A model generated the notes under the pieces. It saw nothing but the letters and a program-made list of their open reading frames with translations. It was not told the DNA's origin and ran no database searches. A stretch of DNA of 64,000 bases. Origin: Pseudomonadota bacterium. GTDB lineage: Bacteria; Myxococcota_A; Polyangia; Polyangiales; Polyangiaceae. The stretch is from assembly GCA_023402175.1 (NCBI GenBank), contig JAEXCN010000113.1:49413-113412 (forward strand), read 5' to 3'. Below, in pieces: positions 34,278-43,760 of the stretch. Both the position numbers and the translations under genes were made by a program. Within the stretch, counting starts at the first letter, position 1, and every line of letters begins with the position of its first letter.

Positions 34278-37200
34278 TCAACTCGCGGTGGCGGCGAGCG
34301 CGGCCGGCCACTTCGCATCCTCGACGAGCGACCACGCCGCGCGCAGCTTGCTCCGGAGCGCTACGGCCGTCGGGCGATACCGTGGGTCGCGACGCAGCGT
34401 CGGGACGAGCACCTCGGCGATCGGCGCGATCTCCGAGTTCGCGAGGAGCTCTTTCATCGGCCCGGGGAAGCCGTCGTGTGAGACGTGCATCGAGATCTGC
34501 GCGACCTCGTTCGGCGCGTCGAAGAGCACCTTGCCGGTCAGCATCTCGAACGCGACACATCCGAACGAGTAGATGTCCGCCGCCGCGGGTGATGGGACGA
34601 AGCCTTCGGGCAGGATGCCCCAGACCTCGGGCGCGCCGTACGGACCGGTCCCGCAACCCTGACGGAGCTTGCGGCCAGCGAGGCCGAAGTCGACGAGGAC
34701 GCCTTGCTCGCCCTTCCGGAGAAGGACGTTCGACGGCTTGATGTCGAGATGCCCGAGGCCGACGGAGTGCATCGCCTCGAGTCCCGCGAGCACGTCGTCG
34801 AGCACCCTGAGGCATCGCTTCATGTCGAACGTGCGTGAGTAGATCACCCGCTCGAGCGTCACGCCTTCGACGAGCTCCATCACGAGGATCGGCAGCGGCT
34901 TCGTCCCCATGTCGAACGTGACGAAGCGCGCGAGGTTCGTGTGGTTCGGCAGCATGATGAGCGCCGACGCCTCCTCGCGGAACATCTTGAAGAACTCTTC
35001 CTGAGAGAGGCTGCGCGCGGCGGTTTCGTTGTAGTCGGGGACCTTCAGCGCGAAGCGGTCCGCTTGAGGATCGTGCTTGTCCTCCGAGCGCGTGACGATG
35101 AACACCGACGCCGTGCCGCCGACGCCGAGCGCGCGCTGCACGTAGAAGCCGCCGATCGTCCTGCGCGCCGGGAGCCATGCTGGAAGCTGCTCGTTGACAG
35201 CGAGGATGCCGGCTTCCGCCGAGGGCCTCTCGACAGGCAGCTCGGCAAGCGTCCAGAGGAAGCCCGAGACGAGCCGACCGAGCCCGTGGGGAATGCCAGC
35301 AACCAGCGCGTTCACCGCCTCGCCGAGCTCGTGCGGGTCGAGCATGGTCGCCTCCGCGAGCACGCGCGAGACGAGAATGCTGAGCGTCGGCTGCGTATGC
35401 GACAAGGCCGATGCCGGCGCAGCCGGATCGAGACGGCCGCTCGCGCCGAGACACATCTGCGCGAGCGCGCCGATCCACGTCTCGACCGCTGCAACGACAT
35501 CGGCATCGGACGTTCCCGACGTCGACAGTGCGCTCAGCGCCGTCACCTTCGACGTCGACGCGAGCGCTCCGTGGATGCGGACGAGCACCGTTCGGAGCGC
35601 CTCGCTTCGGGCCGATCCCTCGGGAGCGAGCTCGTCGGCGAGGTCCTCGAGCGCCTTCAGCCGCTCCTCTGCCGCCTTCTTCGCCGGCGGACGGGATGAA
35701 CGACGTGACTCGGGGCCCTGCGCTGCCGAGACTTCGAGCGTCGGCTCGGACTCGCGAAGGAAGCGCGCGTACCGCGCGAGGACATGACGCAGGTCCGGAT
35801 CCATCGACGCTTCGGCGAGCGTCTCGAAGTCACGCCGCGCCCGGATGCGCATCCCGAGCACGAGCAGCGCATCGGCGACGTCGCAGACGCCGAGACGGAC
35901 GAGCGCGTCGAGCGCGCGGGCGAGCGCCGCGAGCAGCGTGCGCTTGAGCACCAGGGATGGGTCCTTGCGGAAGTGCTCGAGGAGCGCCTTCACCGTGCGG
36001 AGCCAGAGCGCGCGAAGGCGCTTTGCTCGCTGGACGTCGGGCGCATCGGCCTTGCCACCGGGCGTGGCCTCGAGGCCTTCGCCGAGATCGCCGTCGACGA
36101 GGTGGAGCAGCGCGCGAAGTCTTCGGAGGCGCAGCGTCGGATGCCGGAGGGCGGCGCCGCCCCTCTCCGCGGTGAGCTCGTCGGGTGTTTCGCACGCGAC
36201 GATCCACTCCGCGAAACGCTCGCGAATCGCGTCGAGGCCCTCCTCGCTGCTGCGCGCCTCGGCGGTGCCGCCGAGCTTGAGCAGATCGGCGACCACGTGG
36301 CGCTCGAGCAGGCTCGTGTCGAGATCGCGCATCACGGCCATCGACGTGCGACGCGCGAGCGATCCGCTTCCTCCCTCGTCGTCGTCGTCCTTCGCTACCG
36401 CTTCGAGCGCATCCATCCCGCCTCGCGCCGCGTGCAGGATCTCGCGCGCGCGCTGATACGCGATGACCGCGCCGTCGGTGACGAAGGCGTCGAGCGCACG
36501 AGCGACCTGCCGGCGGACGGGGTGATCGTCGCGCGGGCCCGGCTCGAGGTCGCGCGCGATCTCGTGGTAGAGCCCATCGGCTCCGTCGTCCTCGCCGCGC
36601 GGCTTCTCGCGCGCGGTCTTCAGGAGCTCGGAAGCCTGACGGAGCGCGCGATCGACGGTCTTCGACGGACCGTATTCGTATGGCAGCTCCGCGACGGCCT
36701 CGGCGACCTCCGGGGACGCGACGGGGAGAACGAGATCGAGCATCTTCGTCGCGAGCTCGGGCTCGGCTTCGATCGTCCGCGGGATGCCCCAGATGAACGC
36801 GGCCGCGCTCGGCGGGTCTTCGAACGTGAAGAGCCCGCGCTTCACGACCGCCGTCGTGATCTTGAGCGCGTCTTCCGGCCTGACAGCGCCGAAGGCTGCG
36901 AGCGACGCGGCTGCGCGGCGCCACTCGGTCGGGCTCAGGCCTTCCTTCAGGCTCTCCTGGATCTGCTGCTTGAGCTCTGGGATCCACCCGGCGCAGAGGC
37001 CGCGCGCGACGGCGACGTGACGCCAGACGAGCGACTCGCGATCGGCAAGCAGCCGGTTGTACGCCGCGCGAACGGTGTCGCCGACGAACACGCGGAGCGA
37101 GTGGGTATCGCCCATCTGCGCGCGCCGCGCTGCTTCCCGGGCGGCACGTTCGAGGAGCTTCGCGACGAGACGGCGCGCCGGGAGCGACCGCGTCGACAGC

Positions 37201-37820
37201 GCCGAGACCCAATCGCGCTGGAACTCGCGCCGGCTGACGAGCGCGAGCGCGAGCGGCCCGTCGGCGATCGCATGAGCGAGCGGCAGCTCGGTGACGAGCG
37301 CGATGCGCGCGCGGACGTTGGGGCTCGAGAGGCCTCTGCCCGCCGATTGCGCCATGCAGGTCGCAATCGCGGTGAAGGTCTCGGCGTTGCCCGCGAGCAT
37401 GCGCGCGAGCACGCGACGGCCGAGCTCTCTCTGCTCCGTACCGACCGGCAAGGCCGCGGCGAGCGTATAGAGGGCGACGCCTGCGGCGGACGGAGAGAGC
37501 CAGTCGAGATCGTCCGCGAGCCCGCTGTAGAGCGCCGCGTTCACGCCTTTCACGAGGACGTCCGGATGGAGCCCCTCGAGCGGGCCGGGACCCCCTTCGA
37601 GGCTCGCGCGCGACAGTGCCGCCATGGCCTGACGCCAGAGCACCCGCCGGTCGGCGGCGCTCGCATCAGCCAGCTCGAGGAGGCTGGAGACGTAGAAGGA
37701 TTGGTCTCTCAAACCGTTTGGAGTGGATCGTACCGGCTTCGCCCACGCAAAAGAAAGCATTCGGCAAAGGAAGGCCGCTGCCGAGCAGCGATGACCGGCG
37801 CGGAGGCTCCGCTCCGACAT
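34278..37820 (-). CDS. Large protein with C-terminal Ser/Thr kinase domain
   Basis: A 1180-residue protein. Residues 1-880 are almost entirely alpha-helical and Ala/Leu/Arg-rich without recognisable domains, possibly a TPR/HEAT-like solenoid. The C-terminal kinase domain (about 887-1165) has GVGGTASVF (glycine loop), Lys926 in FALK, HLDIKPSN (1024-1031) in place of HRDxKPxN, DFG (1044-1046) and GAPEVWG. The missing Arg of HRD suggests regulation independent of activation-loop phosphorylation. ATG 37820 is preceded by GGGAG; ATG 37760 is an alternative. It is divergent from the ABC-F gene. Confidence 0.85.
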   Translation of the reverse strand: MSERSLRAGHRCSAAAFLCRMLSFAWAKPVRSTPNGLRDQSFYVSSLLELADASAADRRVLWRQAMAALSRASLEGGPGPLEGLHPDVLVKGVNAALYSGLADDLDWLSPSAAGVALYTLAAALPVGTEQRELGRRVLARMLAGNAETFTAIATCMAQSAGRGLSSPNVRARIALVTELPLAHAIADGPLALALVSRREFQRDWVSALSTRSLPARRLVAKLLERAAREAARRAQMGDTHSLRVFVGDTVRAAYNRLLADRESLVWRHVAVARGLCAGWIPELKQQIQESLKEGLSPTEWRRAAASLAAFGAVRPEDALKITTAVVKRGLFTFEDPPSAAAFIWGIPRTIEAEPELATKMLDLVLPVASPEVAEAVAELPYEYGPSKTVDRALRQASELLKTAREKPRGEDDGADGLYHEIARDLEPGPRDDHPVRRQVARALDAFVTDGAVIAYQRAREILHAARGGMDALEAVAKDDDDEGGSGSLARRTSMAVMRDLDTSLLERHVVADLLKLGGTAEARSSEEGLDAIRERFAEWIVACETPDELTAERGGAALRHPTLRLRRLRALLHLVDGDLGEGLEATPGGKADAPDVQRAKRLRALWLRTVKALLEHFRKDPSLVLKRTLLAALARALDALVRLGVCDVADALLVLGMRIRARRDFETLAEASMDPDLRHVLARYARFLRESEPTLEVSAAQGPESRRSSRPPAKKAAEERLKALEDLADELAPEGSARSEALRTVLVRIHGALASTSKVTALSALSTSGTSDADVVAAVETWIGALAQMCLGASGRLDPAAPASALSHTQPTLSILVSRVLAEATMLDPHELGEAVNALVAGIPHGLGRLVSGFLWTLAELPVERPSAEAGILAVNEQLPAWLPARRTIGGFYVQRALGVGGTASVFIVTRSEDKHDPQADRFALKVPDYNETAARSLSQEEFFKMFREEASALIMLPNHTNLARFVTFDMGTKPLPILVMELVEGVTLERVIYSRTFDMKRCLRVLDDVLAGLEAMHSVGLGHLDIKPSNVLLRKGEQGVLVDFGLAGRKLRQGCGTGPYGAPEVWGILPEGFVPSPAAADIYSFGCVAFEMLTGKVLFDAPNEVAQISMHVSHDGFPGPMKELLANSEIAPIAEVLVPTLRRDPRYRPTAVALRSKLRAAWSLVEDAKWPAALAATAS

Positions 37821-37869
37821 CGACGGCTGGGCTCCCGCGCCGCGAAGATCGTGCTAGGAGAGCCACGCT

Positions 37870-39561
37870 GTGATCGTCCTCGATAAAGTCACCAAGCGTT
37901 TCGGCCCCAAGATCCTCTTCGAGAACGTCTCGATGCAGTTCGATCCGGGCAAGCGCTACGGCCTCACCGGTGCGAACGGTGCGGGCAAGTCCACCCTCCT
38001 CAAGATGCTCGAAGGCAACGAGGACACCGATCAGGGATCCATCACGATCCCGGGCAATCTCCGCCTCGGCGTCCTCCGTCAGAACCACTTCGAGTACGAG
38101 CAGGAGCGCATCCTCGACACCGTCATCATGGGGAACAAGGCCCTGTGGGACGCCATGCAGGAGAAGGAGCGCCTTCTTGCCGGCGAGGTCACCGACGAGA
38201 TCGGCATCCGCCTCGGCGAGCTCGAGGGGACGATCGCCGAAGAGAACGGCTACATGGCCGAGAGCGAAGCTGCTGAGCTTCTCGTCGGTCTCGGCATCCC
38301 GGCCGACAAGCACGAGTCGAAGATGAACTCGCTCGCCGGGGGCTACAAGCTGCGCGTCCTCATCGCGCAGGTGCTCTTCGGCAAGCCGGACGTCCTCCTC
38401 CTCGACGAGCCGACGAACCATCTCGATCTCGACTCGATCCGCTGGCTCGAGTCGTTCCTCATCAACGATTTCAAGGGAACGCTCGTCGTCGTCAGCCACG
38501 ACCGCCACTTCTTGAACGAAGTCGCGACGCACATCGCCGACGTCGACTACCAGACCATCACGGTCTACGCCGGCAACTACGCCGACTTCGTCGACGCGAA
38601 GTACGAGAACAACCAGCGCGCTGCATCGCAGGCTGCCACGGCGAAGAAGAAGGTCGCCGAGCTCCAGGAGTTCGTGCAGCGCTTCGGCTCGCACGCCAGC
38701 AAGAGCAAGCAGGCGCAGTCGCGCGTGAAGCAGATCGACAAGCTGAAAGAGGAGATCGAGGCGAAGGGCCCGAAGCGTTCGAGCCTCGTCCGTCCCTTCA
38801 TCCGCTTCGAGTTCGAGAAGCCGTCCGGCCGCGACGTCGTTCGCATGGACGACGTGAGCAAGACGTTCGTCGACGAGAAGGGCAAGGAGATCGTCGTCTA
38901 CGACAAGATGAGCTTCCACGTGAACCGCGGCGACAAGATCGCGATCACCGGGCCGAACGGCATCGGCAAGTCGACCCTCCTCAAGCTGATGATGAGCGGC
39001 TTCGCCGGCCTCGACGAGGACACGAAGCACGACGTCGTGAAGCCCGACACCGGCGAGGTCCGGTGGGGCCACGACGCGTCGGTCGGCTACTTCGCGCAGG
39101 ACACGCACGAAGCGCTGAACCGCACGGCCTCCGGGATGAACGCGTTCCAGTGGCTTTACCAGTGGGACAAGATGGCTCCGCAGGAGCACATCCGGGCGAT
39201 CCTCGGCCGTCTCCTCTTCTCCGGCGAGGCGGGCCTCAAGCAGGCCGCGACGATGTCCGGCGGCGAGTGCGCGCGCCTGCTCCTCGCGAAGCTGCTCGTC
39301 CTCAAGCACAACGTCCTCGTCCTCGACGAGCCGACGAACCACCTCGACATCGAGTCGATCGAGGGCCTCCTCGACGGCCTCAAGGCCTTCAAGGGGACGA
39401 TCGTGTTCGTCAGCCACGACCGCCACGTCGTCTCCGAGCTCGCGAACCGCATCGTCGAGCTGCGCCCGCGCGGCCCGAACAAGGGCGCGGAGCTCGTGGA
39501 CTTCGGCGGCACGTACGACGAGTTCCTCGAGCGCGAAGGCCGAGACTTCACGCGCAAGTAA
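37870..39561 (+). CDS. ybiT: ABC-F family ATPase, YbiT type
   Basis: A 563-residue cytosolic protein with two ABC modules and no transmembrane part; ABC-F proteins act on the ribosome during translation. The first Walker A is GANGAGKST (34-42), signature-like SLAGGYKLR and LLLDEPTNHLDLDS. The linker has FVQRFGSHASKSKQAQSR. The second Walker A is GPNGIGKST, with MSGGECARL and VLDEPTNHLDIES. The N-terminal FGPKILFENVS, LRQNHFEYE and DTVIMGNKALWD match E. coli YbiT closely over the full length. It starts with GTG at 37870. Confidence 0.93.
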   Translation: MIVLDKVTKRFGPKILFENVSMQFDPGKRYGLTGANGAGKSTLLKMLEGNEDTDQGSITIPGNLRLGVLRQNHFEYEQERILDTVIMGNKALWDAMQEKERLLAGEVTDEIGIRLGELEGTIAEENGYMAESEAAELLVGLGIPADKHESKMNSLAGGYKLRVLIAQVLFGKPDVLLLDEPTNHLDLDSIRWLESFLINDFKGTLVVVSHDRHFLNEVATHIADVDYQTITVYAGNYADFVDAKYENNQRAASQAATAKKKVAELQEFVQRFGSHASKSKQAQSRVKQIDKLKEEIEAKGPKRSSLVRPFIRFEFEKPSGRDVVRMDDVSKTFVDEKGKEIVVYDKMSFHVNRGDKIAITGPNGIGKSTLLKLMMSGFAGLDEDTKHDVVKPDTGEVRWGHDASVGYFAQDTHEALNRTASGMNAFQWLYQWDKMAPQEHIRAILGRLLFSGEAGLKQAATMSGGECARLLLAKLLVLKHNVLVLDEPTNHLDIESIEGLLDGLKAFKGTIVFVSHDRHVVSELANRIVELRPRGPNKGAELVDFGGTYDEFLEREGRDFTRK

Positions 39562-39580
39562 TGCCGCGTTCTGCGGTCCG

Positions 39581-39616
39581 TCTTCTCTCGCGGCGCGACG
39601 CTGTCGCGAGAGAAGA
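39581..39616 (+). terminator. 12-bp hairpin after ybiT, possible terminator
   Basis: TCTTCTCTCGCG (39581-39592) pairs perfectly with CGCGAGAGAAGA (39605-39616), 19 bases after the ybiT stop. There is no T-run after it, so it is either a weak terminator or part of the adjoining repeat. Confidence 0.4.
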
Positions 39617-39650
39617 TTGAACAGGGAGACAGCGCGACAGAGAAGACGTA
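39605..39650. repeat. Solo end of the inverted-repeat element family
   Basis: CGAGAGAAGATTGAACAGGG and the following AGACAGCGCGACAG (39608-39641) match the terminal inverted repeat of the two full elements. The stretch ACAGGGAGACAGCGCGACAG is identical to the complement of the right end of copy 1. No partner end or interior is present, so it looks like a remnant or a minimal form. Confidence 0.65.
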
Positions 39651-39720
39651 GAGCCCGGCGGTGTCTGCACCGATGGGCGATGACCGTCTGGTCCCTTCCT
39701 TCTCGGGCGCGAAGCCGTTT

Positions 39721-40230
39721 CGAGAAGAAGATTAACAGGGAGACATGAAGACAGGGAGCCGAGAGGGAGGGGCCTTGCTTCGGTTCCGACCTGGACCCTC
39801 GTCGCCTCTCCCAAAACGCTTCGCGTTTTGCTCGCAAATTTGAGCCTCCGTCTCGTCCGGCGAGCTTGTTCCGCACAGGCACCAGCGTCCTTGCCGGCTG
39901 CGTGACTCGGACGGAGAGCAGCCTGCGTGAGAGCGCAGGCGCTCATCGTCACCTTGCAATGAGCGCGCGTGCGAGCTGCGCGGCGGTGCATATCGTCCGC
40001 AGTCGAGCCGCTGTCGTCCTCCCGAAGGTCTCGGGACAAAGCTTGGAGAGCGCACCGTTTGCGGAACGAGGATGGAGCTTGGAAGCGAGATCTTCCCTTC
40101 CGAAGGAAACGTGAAGTGCTCGCGAAGCGAGCGCTTCGCGTTTCCTGAGGGTCCGACGAGGGTACAGGTGAAGACGGAGAGGAGGCCCCTCCCTCTGATC
40201 TCCCTGTCGCCCTGTCTCCCTGTAAATCTC
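39721..40230. repeat. Inverted-repeat element, copy 2 (about 510 bp)
   Basis: It has the same organisation and almost the same length as copy 1. The left end is CGAGAAGAAGATTAACAGGG, AGACA and GGGAGCCGAGAGGGAGG; the right end (about 40185-40230) is CTCCCTGTCGCCCTGTCTCC followed by CTGTAAATCTCG. The left arm has CCTGGACCCTCGTCG and hairpin CAAAACGC-TTC-GCGTTTTG (39812-39830). AAATTTGAGCCTCCG follows, as in copy 1. The right arm has a longer hairpin between AGGAAACG and CGTTTCCT (40104-40146) and GAGGGTCCGACGAGGG. The stem sequences differ from copy 1 but keep pairing. Confidence 0.75.
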
Positions 40231-40313
40231 GCTCTCGATCTCGCTCTTGGCGAGCGTGGCGCCCTGGCGGTTCGATCGATCCTCGACCCTTCCCGGCGCA
40301 CCACATCACAGCT

Positions 40314-40841
40314 TCACCGCATCAGCGGGATGCCCATCGACGCGAGGGACGCGTCGATGACTTGCCGTGAGATCTGTCCGCGCTCGTCGACCGAGTAGTC
40401 GTCGCTTTCGATCTTCAGGCTGCGCGTCGCCGTGACGTCCGCCTTGCCGACGACGTGGTACGGGACGACGCCCGTCATCGCCTCGCGGGTGATGCGGAGC
40501 GCGAGATCGACCGGCACTGCGGTGGGCACGCGGACCTGCGTGGTGCGATCGGAGGCGAGCCAGACCCCTTCCCCGCCCGGCCGGAAGTCGATCGGCATCG
40601 TGTAGCGATCGAGGAACGTCACCGTCCCGCGCATCGCCCGAATCGCCACGTCGTAGCTGTTCGGGTTGTACACATCCATGACGACCGTCATCTGCACGGC
40701 GAGGCTTGGCGGGAATCCGAACTGGACGCCCTGCATCTCCGCGTGATGCACCTTCATCGTCGGCTTCTTGGCGCAGCCGCTCGTCCCCGCAGTGACGAGG
40801 GCAAGGACGGCAACGAGCAATCCCGACCGGACGAGCTTCAC
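40314..40841 (-). CDS. LEA14/WHy-domain lipoprotein
   Basis: A 175-residue lipoprotein with GTG start; signal peptide ending TSGC. The domain is of the LEA_2/WHy type: VQMTVVMDVYNPNSYDVAIRAMRGTVTFLDR with the NPN motif and a beta-sandwich pattern, then PVDLALRI and VVGKADVTATRSL. In bacteria these lipoproteins sit in the outer membrane and have no firmly known role. A GTG two codons upstream (40847) is equally possible. Confidence 0.82.
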   Translation of the reverse strand: MKLVRSGLLVAVLALVTAGTSGCAKKPTMKVHHAEMQGVQFGFPPSLAVQMTVVMDVYNPNSYDVAIRAMRGTVTFLDRYTMPIDFRPGGEGVWLASDRTTQVRVPTAVPVDLALRITREAMTGVVPYHVVGKADVTATRSLKIESDDYSVDERGQISRQVIDASLASMGIPLMR

Positions 40842-41019
40842 GCCCACAGCATACAGACGGACCGGGGCTCGGATCGATGGAATGGGCGAGCGTCGAGAAC
40901 GCTGGCCCTGGTCCGCGGTGCGGGCTGCAACGGCCGAGCTCGTCAAACCTGCACGCCGGCTCAGAAGTCGACCCACCCGGGCCGGAGCAACGCCCACTGC
41001 GGCGTGTCGGCCGAGCGCT

Positions 41020-42168
41020 TCACTGCTGCCGGATCAGGTGGAACGGCAGCGTCAGCACCCTCTCCTTCTCGGGCTCGGGGAACTGCCATGTCTGGATCTC
41101 GCCCGAAATGCAGCGCGCCACCATCTGCGCGACGTCCGCCGATCCGTCCACGTCGACGACCTGTGCATCGGCCTTCGACACACGGCCCTGCAAATCGACC
41201 GTGGTCGTGACGGTGACGTTCACCCGGCGGATGTTCCCTCCGGCCGTCTCCCAGCATTTCCGCTTCACCGAAGGCTGCTTGTCGCGCACCACACGCTCGA
41301 CCGCGCTCTGATCGAACACGCGCGCATCGCTGGTTCCGCCGTCGCCTTCGCTCGAACCGGGCTCGGGAGCACAGCGCCGGCCGTCGAAGACCTCGCCGGC
41401 CGAGCATGCGGGCTCCTTGCGCGGGACCGCAGCTTGCGGAGCGGCGCCGCCGATCGGGGCGAGCGCGACCCGAAGCGGCACGGAGCAGCCCGGGAGCTCG
41501 ATGCCCTCGGCATCGGCGCGTTCGCAGATCTGCGCTTGCCCCTCGCGCGTCATGCCGTCGATCGGCGGCGCAGCGAAGAGGTTGGTCGAGCCGACCTGCC
41601 GCGCATCGGCGGCGGCCATCGCGAAGCCGCCGACGTATACGGCGCTGATGACGTGCGTCGCGCGCTTGCACTCCGGGCCGACCAGGTCGTACTCGGTGAT
41701 GGTGCTGCCCGCCGGCAAGCCGACGGTGCCGACGAGCTTCGCGTCCATGCGGAGCACGCGGTGATCGCGAAGAAGGCTCGACGCGTTCGCCGCCCCCAGC
41801 GGGAGCTTCGCGAAGAGCTCGGAGGCGTCGCGCGCGATCTTCGTGTCCGTCGCACTGTATGGAGAATACACGTATCGGTTCTTCGGTCCGACACACTGGG
41901 GCAGCAGCTCGAGTGAGACCTCGCAGCCGTGCGTTTCGTAGCGGACGGCGACGACGCCTTGTCGGCGAAGCTTGTCGAGCTGTGCGCGCGAAGCCGGCTC
42001 CCACAGGGCGAGATCGGGCTCGAGAGGCGCCTTGACGGCGGAGCAGTCGACTCCGTGCACCGCGTTCGCCTCGTGGCCGGCGCGCGGCGCGAGTGGGTTC
42101 TTGCTGCAAGCAAAGATTCCGAGCGCTGCCCCCCCGATGAGCGCAACACGACCTCGGGTGATGAACAT
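41020..42168 (-). CDS. Lipoprotein with AgmX/PglI-type C-terminal domain
   Basis: A 382-residue lipoprotein; lipobox IFAC about residue 21. The middle part has several Cys (DCSAVKAP, HGCEVSLEL, PQCVGPKN) and a region repeated in other myxobacterial proteins (TKIARDASELFAKLPLG). The last 95 residues (VVRDKQPSVKRKCWE, VTVTTTVDLQGRVSKADAQ, CISGEIQTWQFPEPE) form the AgmX/PglI C-terminal domain, a TonB-C-like fold typical of this group and linked to gliding and secretion genes in Myxococcus. ATG 42168 gives the signal peptide; ATG 42198 is 10 codons longer. Confidence 0.83.
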   Translation of the reverse strand: MFITRGRVALIGGAALGIFACSKNPLAPRAGHEANAVHGVDCSAVKAPLEPDLALWEPASRAQLDKLRRQGVVAVRYETHGCEVSLELLPQCVGPKNRYVYSPYSATDTKIARDASELFAKLPLGAANASSLLRDHRVLRMDAKLVGTVGLPAGSTITEYDLVGPECKRATHVISAVYVGGFAMAAADARQVGSTNLFAAPPIDGMTREGQAQICERADAEGIELPGCSVPLRVALAPIGGAAPQAAVPRKEPACSAGEVFDGRRCAPEPGSSEGDGGTSDARVFDQSAVERVVRDKQPSVKRKCWETAGGNIRRVNVTVTTTVDLQGRVSKADAQVVDVDGSADVAQMVARCISGEIQTWQFPEPEKERVLTLPFHLIRQQ

Positions 42169-42313
42169 CGGCGCGGGCAACTTACCAAACGGGCGCACGA
42201 GATGGGTCCGTTCGTCGTGTGGGTGCTCGTTGCATGGAAATAGGCGCCCTTGTCAGCGTGATCGACCTCGCCATACCCCGTGGTTGGCGCCGAGGTTGCA
42301 CGGCGCTGCGCCG

Positions 42314-43663
42314 ATGCCTCGTTCGTTGCCCGTTCTCCTCCGTGCGTTCGCGGCGGCGACGCTCGTCTTCTCGGCGGCTTGCAGCGGTAAGGAAGCTCCG
42401 CCGGTGCAACGTTCCGCCCGTGGTGCTCCGGCGGAAGATCATCCTTCGCGCGGTCCCGCGAGCGACTCGCGTGATCCCGCGGCCGGCTCGCGGCCGGACG
42501 CGCCCGGCACCGTGCAGACCGGCCCCTTCTTCCGCGCTGCGTCCGATCGCGGCGAGCTCGCCGGCTTCACGCTCGACGCGGCCGTCGTCGGATCCGATGG
42601 GATGATCCGCATCGCCGACGACGCCGGCCACGCCGGGACCGACCCTCAGCCGTACGGCTACCACGGCGGCAGCTTCTACAACGGCGGCTCGTTCCGCTAC
42701 GCCGTCGCGACCTCGCCGGAGTGGACGTCGGCAGCGCCGTTCGACACGGTCACGCCGTCGTTCGAAGCGCCGACCCCGCCGGGGACCTGGATCCACGTCA
42801 AGCTCGCGGCGCGCATCGAAGGCGCCTGGACCAAGGAGTACAGCCTCGGCGTCTGGGCCGATCGCGACGGCACCATTCGTCGGCACAGCGTCGAAGGACA
42901 GGCCGACGAGAACGGCGACGTCGCGACGGACACGCTCGAGTTGACGAAGCCTGCCGATGCGCTGCGTGTAACGGTCGTCCTCTTCTCCGAGAGCTCGGAG
43001 ACGCCGTCGCTCCGCGCCCTGTCCGCGATCGCGACGAAGAAAAGCGGACCCGCTCCATCAACGGCGAACACGGGCGACCCGGCCGCGCGCGGGAAGGTCC
43101 TCGCCGTACCGAAGCGTTCGCAGATGATCTATCCGGACGGCGGAGAGGCTTGGTGCTCACCGACGTCGACGTCGATGCTCCTCGGCTACTGGGCCGAGAT
43201 GCTCGGAGCCGACGGCCTTCGCGAGACGCCGCCGCAGGCAGCGAGCCGCTGCCACGATCACGTCTTCGAGGGGACGGGCAACTGGCCTTTCAACACGGCG
43301 CATGCCGCGGCAATGGACGGCGGTCGCCTTCACGGCGCCGTGACGCGCCTCGGATCGTTCGAACCGATCGAGCAGCTGATCGGCGCCGGCATTCCCGTCG
43401 CGATCAGCATCCGTTACGGCAAGGGTGAGCTGTCCGGCTCGCCGATCGCGAGCACGGCCGGGCACCTGATCGTCGTTCGCGGCTTCACCGCAAACGGCGA
43501 CGTCGTCTGCAACGATCCGGCGTTCGGGAGCGATGCGCTCGTCGAGGTCAGCTACGATCGCGCGGAGCTCACGAAGGTGTGGCAACGGTCGCTCGGCACG
43601 ACCTACCTGATCTGGCCGGCGGACAGGCACTTGCCGGTCGATCCGGGCGGCGCATTTCACTGA
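42314..43663 (+). CDS. C39-like cysteine peptidase lipoprotein
   Basis: A 449-residue lipoprotein (lipobox SAAC, Cys23). Residues about 65-245 form a beta-rich substrate or surface domain. The C-terminal papain-like domain of the peptidase C39_2 type has EAWCSPTSTSMLL with nucleophile Cys281, AGHLIVVRGF with His384, and CNDPAF with Asn400/Asp401. Targets are unknown; cleavage of peptides or cell-wall material outside the cell is likely. The start at 42314 gives a clean signal peptide. Confidence 0.86.
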   Translation: MPRSLPVLLRAFAAATLVFSAACSGKEAPPVQRSARGAPAEDHPSRGPASDSRDPAAGSRPDAPGTVQTGPFFRAASDRGELAGFTLDAAVVGSDGMIRIADDAGHAGTDPQPYGYHGGSFYNGGSFRYAVATSPEWTSAAPFDTVTPSFEAPTPPGTWIHVKLAARIEGAWTKEYSLGVWADRDGTIRRHSVEGQADENGDVATDTLELTKPADALRVTVVLFSESSETPSLRALSAIATKKSGPAPSTANTGDPAARGKVLAVPKRSQMIYPDGGEAWCSPTSTSMLLGYWAEMLGADGLRETPPQAASRCHDHVFEGTGNWPFNTAHAAAMDGGRLHGAVTRLGSFEPIEQLIGAGIPVAISIRYGKGELSGSPIASTAGHLIVVRGFTANGDVVCNDPAFGSDALVEVSYDRAELTKVWQRSLGTTYLIWPADRHLPVDPGGAFH

Positions 43664-43760
43664 GCGCGCCAGACGCCGCGCGTCCTGGCGCCACGGCCCA
43701 CGCAAGGCCCCATTCACCGACGAGGAGCGGAGCGCGCGCGGGTATATACTCGCGGGCTCC

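Larger units (their letters stand above)
39562..40313. other. Intergenic region filled by repeat sequences
   Basis: 752 bases between ybiT and a convergent lipoprotein gene. It contains a 12-bp hairpin (39581-39616), a solo end of the inverted-repeat family (to about 39650) and the second full element (39721-40230). Frames that cross the region are not credible genes. Confidence 0.65.

Noticed and set aside
35784..37886. A 700-codon plus-strand frame
   Set aside because: Antisense to the large kinase protein, Arg-rich and without motifs.
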